Part shown: piece after piece, positions 14,830 to 19,855 of the stretch
Numbering within the stretch: position 1 is the stretch's first letter
How the letters are laid out: each line of letters begins with the position of its first letter
Assembly: GCA_018060635.1 (NCBI GenBank)
Contig: JAGOVR010000016.1
Span: forward strand, 1 to 19,855
DNA from: Bacteriovoracaceae bacterium
Lineage (GTDB): Bacteria; Bdellovibrionota; Bacteriovoracia; Bacteriovoracales; Bacteriovoracaceae
Direction of reading: 5' to 3'
DNA length: 19,855 nucleotides
Translations under genes and position numbers: made by a program
Notes under the pieces: model-generated
Database searches by the model: none
What the model was told of the DNA's origin: nothing
What the model saw: only the letters and a program-made list of their open reading frames with translations

Positions 14830-17205
14830 ATGGCCGTTCGGAAGACCGCAGTATCTAAAAAATTTACATCAGCTAAAGAATTAGCTGATAGCAAAATAGA
14901 AACTATTAAAGTTCCTACAGGTGTTTTTACTCTTGTTATTGTGGAATCTCCTTCTAAAGCTAAAACTATTAAGAAGTATTTAGGAAAAGGTTATGAAGTT
15001 ATAGCCTCTAATGGTCATATTAAAGATTTACCTAAATCCACTATGGGTGTGGATGTGGGCAAAACTTTTAATATGGAGTTGGTTCCCATTACAGGTAAAA
15101 AAAATATTATTGCTAAAATTAGTAAGCTAGCTTCTAAAGCGCAAAAAGTGCTACTCGCACCCGATCCAGACCGTGAAGGAGAGGCCATTGCGTTTCATAT
15201 TGCAGAAGAAATAAAAGATAAAAAGAAAATTGGACGAGTTCTCTTTAATGCTATTACACAGGCTACCGTTTTAGAAGCAGTGGCGCATCCTTTAGAGCTT
15301 GATCAAAAAAAATATGATTCACAGAAAACTCGTCGAATTCTAGACCGCCTAGTGGGTTATAAAATTTCTCCTATTTTGTGGGATAAAGTGCAAAGAGGTT
15401 TATCGGCAGGACGAGTCCAGTCGGTAGCTCTAAGAATTATTGTAGAACGAGATGATGAAATAAAAGCTTTTATTCCAGAACAGTGGTTTTCAATTCAAGC
15501 ACTTTTAGAAAAGAGTGGCCGCAAATTTGAAATTAAATATTATGGTGATTCTCCAGATAAAAAAAATGATATTAGTGACAAGTTAGTCGCAGACACTATT
15601 CTTAAGAAAGTGAAGGGCAAAGATTTTGTTGTTTCCGACATTAAAAAAAGAGAACGCAAACAAAACCCTACGGCACCTTTCACCACTTCTAAATTACAAC
15701 AAGAAGGAGTGAATAAGTTAGGTTTTACCACTAAAAAAACCATGATGGTGGCACAAAAGCTTTATGAAGGGATTGAAATTGGTGCAGATGGTTTGCAAGG
15801 TCTTATTACCTATATGCGAACGGACTCAGTGAGAACTGAACCTCAGGCGTTAAGTGACCTGCGCAAATATATTGAAAAGGAACATGGTAAAAAATTCTTA
15901 GCCTCTGATGCGATCATTTATAAAAAGAAAGGAACAGGTAAAGTTCAAGATGCCCATGAATCTATTCGTCCTACTAATTTAAAATATAATCCTGATTTTG
16001 TAGCTAAAAGTTTAAGTGAAGATGAGCTCAAACTTTATACGCTTATTTGGAATAAATATATTTCCTCTCAAATGGCCCCTGCGGTGATTGATCAAACGAC
16101 GGTCACTTTTAATAATCAGGGACATTTTTTTAAAGCAAGTGGTTCTATTATAAAATTTGCGGGTTTTCGTACTCTTTATTTGGATAGCTTAGCAGAAAAA
16201 AAATCCAGTAAAGAGGATGAAAATGAAGATGAAGTAAAAGAGCAAGAAGGCATTCTTCCAGAATTGGATATGGGAGAAAAATTCAAAGCGGTGCAAGGGC
16301 CTGCAAGTGAAGAACATTGGACCTCTCCACCTCCTCGTTATAATGAAGCGTCACTGGTTAAAGAGTTAGAAGAAAAAGGTATTGGAAGACCTTCAACTTA
16401 TGCCGCTATTATTTCTAATATTCAAGATAAAGGTTATGTGGCGAAAACGGAAAACCGTTTTCACCCTACAGAACTTGGTATTATGGTATGCCGAATGCTG
16501 GTGCAAAGTTTTCCCCATGAAATGGATGTGGCCTTCACTGCTAAAATGGAAGAAGAGCTGGATCGTATTGAAGAAGGCGAAGTGAAATGGGATAAAGTAC
16601 TTAAAACTTTTTGGAAAGATTTTGAGGCCACTTTAGTAAAAGCTAAAGAGGAAATGAAAAATCTTAAGAAACAAGAAATTCCTACAGGGATTCAATGTAA
16701 GCGTTGTGCAGAAGGTGAGATGATGATTAAGTGGGGACGCAATGGGCAATTCCTTGCGTGTTCTAAATATCCTGATTGCAAGGGAACTGATGATTTCAAA
16801 AAAGATAGTGAAGGACATATTACTATTATTGAAAAACAGTTTTCAGGAGATCCTTGTCCTACTTGCAATAAACGTTTGGTTTTAAAAACAGGGAAATTTG
16901 GACGCTTCTTTGCTTGTGAAGATTATCCTTCATGTAAAACGGCTCTTCCTTATACTTTGGATGTTCTTTGTCCTAAGTGTCATAAAAATAAAATTGCCGA
17001 GAAAAAAAGTCGCTTTGGAAAAATGTTTTATGGTTGCTCAGGCTATCCTAACTGTGTTTTTGCTATGTGGAATCCACCCGTGAAGAAAAAATGCCCTGAC
17101 TGTGATAGCGAAGTGATGGGTGAAAAAATTTCTAAGAAAACTGGGAAATTTTATGAGTGTCCAGTGTGTAAGGCTAAGGTTGCGGATGAAGCAGTTAATA
17201 ATTAG
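14830..17205 (+). CDS. topA: DNA topoisomerase I
   Basis: Type IA topoisomerase that relaxes negative supercoils by cutting and rejoining one strand. The 791-residue product has the Toprim domain (LVIVESPSKAKTIKKYLG, then DPDREGE at 112-118), the active-site Tyr328 in LITYMRTDS and four C-terminal Cys4 zinc-ribbon-like modules from about residue 623 onward. The frame is open upstream to 14746, but ATG 14830 is chosen because AAGAGGA precedes it and the family N-terminus follows. The last residues are unusual: the 55 bases 17136-17190 recur at 19570-19624, after which the two copies diverge (ending ADEAVNN here and ADETAG there). The gene tail seems to have been replaced by an inserted segment. 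The stop lies 1 base from the stop of the convergent antitoxin gene. Confidence 0.97.
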   Translation: MAVRKTAVSKKFTSAKELADSKIETIKVPTGVFTLVIVESPSKAKTIKKYLGKGYEVIASNGHIKDLPKSTMGVDVGKTFNMELVPITGKKNIIAKISKLASKAQKVLLAPDPDREGEAIAFHIAEEIKDKKKIGRVLFNAITQATVLEAVAHPLELDQKKYDSQKTRRILDRLVGYKISPILWDKVQRGLSAGRVQSVALRIIVERDDEIKAFIPEQWFSIQALLEKSGRKFEIKYYGDSPDKKNDISDKLVADTILKKVKGKDFVVSDIKKRERKQNPTAPFTTSKLQQEGVNKLGFTTKKTMMVAQKLYEGIEIGADGLQGLITYMRTDSVRTEPQALSDLRKYIEKEHGKKFLASDAIIYKKKGTGKVQDAHESIRPTNLKYNPDFVAKSLSEDELKLYTLIWNKYISSQMAPAVIDQTTVTFNNQGHFFKASGSIIKFAGFRTLYLDSLAEKKSSKEDENEDEVKEQEGILPELDMGEKFKAVQGPASEEHWTSPPPRYNEASLVKELEEKGIGRPSTYAAIISNIQDKGYVAKTENRFHPTELGIMVCRMLVQSFPHEMDVAFTAKMEEELDRIEEGEVKWDKVLKTFWKDFEATLVKAKEEMKNLKKQEIPTGIQCKRCAEGEMMIKWGRNGQFLACSKYPDCKGTDDFKKDSEGHITIIEKQFSGDPCPTCNKRLVLKTGKFGRFFACEDYPSCKTALPYTLDVLCPKCHKNKIAEKKSRFGKMFYGCSGYPNCVFAMWNPPVKKKCPDCDSEVMGEKISKKTGKFYECPVCKAKVADEAVNN
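17136..17190 (+). repeat. Left copy of a 55-bp direct repeat (inside topA)
   Basis: Identical, base for base, to 19570-19624. Here it encodes the last zinc module of TopA up to ...KVADE. The sequences on both sides of the repeat differ between the copies. Read as the left attachment site of an inserted element. Confidence 0.95.
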
Positions 17206-17206
17206 T

Positions 17207-17473
17207 TTAAGCAGACTCTTTATCCAGTCTATCCTTTAAGAAAATTTTAATAAGAGATTGATAGGGGACATCTCTGCGGTTAGCAATGATTTTCAATTCT
17301 TCCAACATCTCTTCTGTTAGACGTAAAGAAATAGATTGAGAGGAAGGCTTTAAATGGGGAAAGGATATTTTTTTTGCCTGTTTAAGGTCAAAATGATTCA
17401 TACTATCTTCTTTACTCCAAAATTCTCTTTCTTGGTCTTCATTTTTGAATTTAGGTATTTTCTTTTTGTTCAT
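17207..17473 (-). CDS. Antitoxin of the CopG/COG5304 type, partner of a BrnT toxin
   Basis: Predicted antitoxin of 88 residues that would bind and block the BrnT-like RNase and repress the operon. The layout matches the CopG_antitoxin family: a basic start with KFKNEDQEREFWSKEDS near 9-25, then FPHLKPSSQSISLRLTEEML and a helix-turn region ending VPYQSLIKIFLKDRL near 68-82, which is the ribbon-helix-helix DNA-binding part. It differs from classical BrnA in sequence but such proteins are often paired with BrnT. A good ribosome site (AAAGGAG) precedes the ATG. It begins inside the end of the toxin gene (23-base overlap), and its stop is 1 base from that of topA. Confidence 0.85.
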   Translation of the reverse strand: MNKKKIPKFKNEDQEREFWSKEDSMNHFDLKQAKKISFPHLKPSSQSISLRLTEEMLEELKIIANRRDVPYQSLIKIFLKDRLDKESA

Positions 17474-17759
17474 AAAAACTCCTTTCTTTTTTACTCATAT
17501 TACGAGCTGAGATAACTCTGATAAGATTTTTTCTAACAGTAAAAATAACAGTAAGAGATCTATTTTTATTCGTCATTCCTAAAGCTAGAAATCTTATTTC
17601 CTTTAATTCTTGATCAGTGCTTTCAGCAATGACAGGACCATTTAAAAAAACTTGTTCTGATTCTATCTGAGTAACTTGATGTTTTATCCAGTTTTTTTCA
17701 CCATTTCCATGATCCCAATCAAAACCAATACAATCTTTTAATTTATCCTCAATACGCAT
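17451..17759 (-). CDS. brnT: BrnT-family toxin (RNase)
   Basis: Small ribonuclease-type toxin of 102 residues that, by family knowledge, stops growth by cutting RNA when not held by its antitoxin. Family landmarks are GFDWDHGNGEKNWIKH near 12-27, the central LALGMTNKNRSLTVIFTVR strand pair near 53-71 and the C-terminal IRVISARNMSKKERSFYE near 74-91. It is the first gene of the operon, toxin before antitoxin as is usual for brnT systems. The leader is only about ten bases and lacks a clear ribosome site, so toxin translation may be weaker than that of the antitoxin, which has a strong site. A palindrome covering the promoter predicts autoregulation. Confidence 0.88.
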   Translation of the reverse strand: MRIEDKLKDCIGFDWDHGNGEKNWIKHQVTQIESEQVFLNGPVIAESTDQELKEIRFLALGMTNKNRSLTVIFTVRKNLIRVISARNMSKKERSFYEQKENT

Positions 17760-17762
17760 AGA

Positions 17763-17804
17763 TGTATATTACCACAATATACAAAAAAATAATAAATTTT
17801 TGAA
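17763..17804 (-). promoter_or_regulatory. Promoter and operator of the brnT-antitoxin operon
   Basis: On the minus strand TTCAAA (plus 17799-17804), 17 bases, then TATATT (plus 17776-17781). The -10 box lies inside a perfect palindrome, TGTATATT at 17763-17770 and AATATACA at 17776-17783 with a 5-base spacer. This is the expected layout for autorepression by a ribbon-helix-helix antitoxin. Confidence 0.65.
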
Positions 17805-17827
17805 TAATAAGCCTAACATACTAAAAT
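17800..17827 (+). promoter_or_regulatory. Promoter of the metallopeptidase gene
   Basis: TTGAAT (17800-17805), 16 bases, then TAAAAT (17822-17827). Its -35 box overlaps the -35 box of the divergent toxin promoter almost completely. The start would be near 17834, giving a leader of about 49 bases. Confidence 0.55.
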
Positions 17828-17831
17828 TACA

Positions 17832-17843
17832 TTGATAGTTAAG
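17832..17843 (+). repeat. 12-bp direct repeat, left copy
   Basis: TTGATAGTTAAG recurs at 19535-19546. The two copies bracket the metallopeptidase gene. The left copy covers the predicted transcription start. Confidence 0.5.
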
Positions 17844-17882
17844 GATATTTATAATGTAGATGGTATCACCGATAAGATTTAC

Positions 17883-19517
17883 ATGTATTTTCTAAAAATT
17901 TTACCTTTATTAATTTTTTTCTATACTTTAAATGCTTTTTGTAAAGAAGTTGACCTAACTTTGGAAACAAAAATGCTGATGGATGTTCTAGAAGGAAATA
18001 AAGATTTTTTAAATCAAAAAGTAAGTAGTTGTAATCAGCAAGAGACAGACAGTGGTTTATGTGATGATTTATATGCCTATACATGTGCTGATGGAGTATT
18101 TGATGACGGCACAGGTGTTACATCTACAGAAGATATTATTCCTGAAAAAGTAGAAGGGATTGGAGAAGATGTAAGAAAAATTCTATATAAAAAATTTTTA
18201 ACAGTATTAAAAAAATCAGAGAGCCAATCTTTTCTGCAACAAGCGATAAAAGCATTAGGCTATGAAAATGCACCCGATTGCGAGAAAGAAAAAATATCGA
18301 GGACTTGTTTGCAAAATATATCTCAATCTCTATCAAGACTAATGATAGCAGACATCATCCCTGATGCTGAGTTACAGGTTTTGAGAAGTGAGAGGATTCA
18401 AGGAATTTTAAGTATGGCAAAAAAGGCAAAGATTGAATCCCCTTTTGAAAGTATTATGCAAAATAATCTTTATAATGAGTTGAGAGAATTTAGTATGAAT
18501 GAATTTAACAACAAATTTAGAAATTATAGACAAGAAAAAAAATTACAAGAAAAAATTTTCCCAAGAATTAAAGATATTCTTATTGAAAAAATTAAATTTT
18601 ATGTAGACGATGAAAGTGTAGCTCAAAAACTAGTTGATAAAATTAAAGCTATATCGTTGAAAGGTTTCGATTGTAGCGATTCTAAGATAAAAGATACTGC
18701 AGGTTATCAGCAACAAAATGCTAATTATGATCCTCAATCTAATGTATTTTCTTATTGTGAAGGCTTTTTGGTGGCATCTACTAGTGAATTTAAGATGGCA
18801 AAAGTTATTGCTCATGAACTTGCTCATGCTATCGACCCCTGTTATATTGTGACTGAAAATGAGTCTACTCAGCAGGCTTTTCAATACTCTTCGCTAAATA
18901 GAAAAAAAGCTTCCTATGAGTATCCATTCTTAGGAGTTATACCTTGTTTGGAATTATCTGATTCCATTGGATCAAAATTTCCAGAAAGAGAAAATTTTGA
19001 TGAGGATCGTGCAAAGACGGATCCTAATTATATACCAATGGCAGGAGGAGATTATAGCTATCATGAGGCACAACGAAGGCAGAGTCCTTTTTGTGTTGGT
19101 AACCCTGATCAAATAGGAGAATCCTTTGCTGATTGGTTGGCCATGGAAGTAGTCCCAGAATATATAACAAGAAATCATCCAAAACTTAAGGAAAATCAAA
19201 TAAAGAACGGATATTCAAATATTTTTAGAGGTTCTTGTAATTATTTGGAAGATATTAATCCTATTACGAAGGCGGAAAGAGAAGATAAAGAAAAAAATGA
19301 TGAGCATCCCAGTACTAAAGATCGAGTTAATAAAATAATTTTGGCTAATCCTCAGGTAAGATTGCAAATGGGATGTTCTGCTTCTTCCCCTAAGGTACGG
19401 TATTGTAATCCTGGGAAAAAATTACTTGAAGAGATGAAATCTAAGCAGAATAATAACCAAGAAAAAAGATTACAGGAAGAAGTCAAGCCTAAGCAAATTT
19501 TTTTAGATCAAAAGTAA
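17883..19517 (+). CDS. Exported zinc metallopeptidase, M48-like layout
   Basis: Predicted periplasmic or secreted protease of 544 residues from ATG 17883, which begins a signal peptide (MYFLKILPLLIFFYTLNAFC). The open frame runs back to TTG 17832, but that sits at the predicted transcription start. The zinc motif HELAH is at 311-315 (KVIAHELAHAID). Glu413 in GESFADWLA, with Asp417 four residues on, would be the third ligand, and EHPSTKDRVNKI near 474-485 recalls the HPS/R motif of M48 enzymes. An N-terminal region of about 290 residues with several Cys could be a propeptide or inhibitor domain. The tail is Lys/Glu/Gln-rich. The ribosome site is weak. It is the right-hand gene of the putative island, divergent from the toxin operon. 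Confidence 0.8.
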   Translation: MYFLKILPLLIFFYTLNAFCKEVDLTLETKMLMDVLEGNKDFLNQKVSSCNQQETDSGLCDDLYAYTCADGVFDDGTGVTSTEDIIPEKVEGIGEDVRKILYKKFLTVLKKSESQSFLQQAIKALGYENAPDCEKEKISRTCLQNISQSLSRLMIADIIPDAELQVLRSERIQGILSMAKKAKIESPFESIMQNNLYNELREFSMNEFNNKFRNYRQEKKLQEKIFPRIKDILIEKIKFYVDDESVAQKLVDKIKAISLKGFDCSDSKIKDTAGYQQQNANYDPQSNVFSYCEGFLVASTSEFKMAKVIAHELAHAIDPCYIVTENESTQQAFQYSSLNRKKASYEYPFLGVIPCLELSDSIGSKFPERENFDEDRAKTDPNYIPMAGGDYSYHEAQRRQSPFCVGNPDQIGESFADWLAMEVVPEYITRNHPKLKENQIKNGYSNIFRGSCNYLEDINPITKAEREDKEKNDEHPSTKDRVNKIILANPQVRLQMGCSASSPKVRYCNPGKKLLEEMKSKQNNNQEKRLQEEVKPKQIFLDQK

Positions 19518-19525
19518 AATCACTG

Positions 19526-19559
19526 TCTAAGTTGTTGATAGTTAAGTTAGATTTTTTTT
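19526..19559 (+). terminator. Weak terminator after the metallopeptidase gene
   Basis: TCTAA (19526-19530) can pair with TTAGA (19547-19551), with two more inner A-T pairs after a mismatch, followed by eight T at 19552-19559. The stem is AT-rich and imperfect. It contains the right copy of the 12-bp repeat. Confidence 0.4.
19535..19546 (+). repeat. 12-bp direct repeat, right copy
   Basis: TTGATAGTTAAG, identical to 17832-17843, located 17 bases after the metallopeptidase stop. Confidence 0.5.
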
Positions 19560-19567
19560 AGCGCTCA

Positions 19568-19636
19568 ATGAAAACTGGGAAATTTTATGAGTGTCCAGTG
19601 TGTAAGGCTAAGGTTGCGGATGAAACGGCAGGATAG
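19568..19636 (+). pseudogene. topA: Remnant of the topA 3' end
   Basis: The right repeat copy plus 12 further bases keep the topA frame: codons for KTGKFYECPVCKAKVADE, then TAG residues (Thr-Ala-Gly) and a stop at 19634-19636. This is most simply the original end of topA, cut off by the insertion. By chance or otherwise the base triplet just before it is ATG (19568-19570), making a 22-codon frame with one CPVC knuckle. No ribosome site precedes it, so it is probably not translated. Confidence 0.75.
19570..19624 (+). repeat. Right copy of the 55-bp direct repeat
   Basis: Identical to 17136-17190 within topA. Read as the right junction of the inserted element, with the original gene tail following it. 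Confidence 0.95.
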
Positions 19637-19649
19637 TTTTTAAAAAATC

Positions 19650-19855
19650 TTAGAATAAAGAAAATTTTTGATGTGATAAAAACGTCGCAAAAATATCTGC
19701 ATTAAACCACCAAGGTGTTACTTCAATAGTCCCAATTTGTGATGTTTCGACATCTTTAACTTGAATGAAAACTTTTTCAAAGCTGATATCGGGAGGGATC
19801 GTTACAATAGCCTTTAAAGGAACGCTGGCGTAATAATCTAGATCACTTTTCCCTA
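19650..19855 (-). CDS. 3' end of an unrecognised protein
   Basis: A minus-strand frame enters from the right edge and ends with TAA at 19650-19652. The 67 visible residues begin GKSDLDYYASVPLKAIVTIP, contain IGTIEVTPWWFNADIFATF and end SHQKFSLF. The alternating hydrophobic pattern suggests beta structure. I do not recognise the family. It is convergent to topA and was probably topA's original downstream neighbour before the island entered. No clear terminator lies between its stop and the topA remnant. Confidence 0.65.
   Translation of the reverse strand, partial: GKSDLDYYASVPLKAIVTIPPDISFEKVFIQVKDVETSQIGTIEVTPWWFNADIFATFLSHQKFSLF

Larger units (their letters stand above)
17191..19624. mobile_element. 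Putative 2.4-kb island inserted at the 3' end of topA
   Basis: Between the two 55-bp copies of the topA 3' end lie a toxin-antitoxin pair and a secreted metallopeptidase, all accessory-type genes among housekeeping neighbours. The element supplies a new topA tail (codons AVNN and stop) and leaves the old tail (TAG and stop) at its right end. This resembles elements that integrate in a gene's 3' end and restore the frame. No integrase, transposase or terminal inverted repeat is seen, so it would be a non-autonomous, decayed or satellite element. A duplication by another mechanism is possible. Codons such as ATA and AGA look commoner here than in clpX or lon, by eye only. Confidence 0.6.

Noticed and set aside
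19637..19649. Terminator between the topA remnant and the right-edge gene
   Set aside because: There are short T and A runs but no hairpin that I can pair.
1..19855. CRISPR array, rRNA or insertion sequence with transposase
   Set aside because: No regularly spaced repeats, no rRNA-like stretch and no transposase motif were found on reading both strands.

Overview
The window is an AT-rich chromosomal segment of a Gram-negative bacterium. It carries lipobox lipoproteins, a LysM envelope protein, a clpP-clpX-lon block and a small protein resembling DUF4911. This mix fits a delta-proteobacterial or Bdellovibrionota/Bacteriovorax-like lineage, but that placement is an inference from gene content and base composition, not from a marker tree.

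Left part (1-5761): the end of an unrecognised gene meets a convergent 2-Cys peroxiredoxin at a bidirectional terminator. Across a divergent region with a strong inverted repeat lie clpP, clpX and lon, a cytoplasmic protein quality-control block closed by a strong terminator. Middle part (5762-8139): a ureohydrolase of the agmatinase/arginase family, apparently leaderless, is translationally coupled to an unknown protein with an HDLEHAYKFH motif. A small secreted Cys-containing protein is convergent to it, and its terminator is embedded in the unknown gene's 3' coding end. A tRNA-Val(UAC) with a promoter follows. Envelope part (8143-11722): a minus-strand pair encodes a Ste24-like membrane protease and an MBOAT/wax-synthase-like acyltransferase with an ATGA overlap. 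Divergent to it is a BCP/PrxQ peroxiredoxin. Convergent to that is a second minus-strand pair: a DUF4911-like protein and an M48 lipoprotein protease, again with an ATGA overlap.

Right part (11747-17205): a good promoter drives a TPR lipoprotein that probably starts at CTG, a long acidic LysM protein and topoisomerase I (topA).

Accessory part (17136-19636): the last 55 identical bases of the topA repeat recur 2.4 kb downstream. The genes between the copies are a BrnT-type toxin with a COG5304/CopG-type antitoxin and a secreted zinc metallopeptidase. The upstream topA copy has a different C-terminal tail from the downstream remnant. This is what an element inserted into the 3' end of topA, rebuilding the gene end as it entered, would look like. 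No integrase is visible. It is the most interesting structure in the window. The window closes in the 3' end of an unrecognised minus-strand gene.
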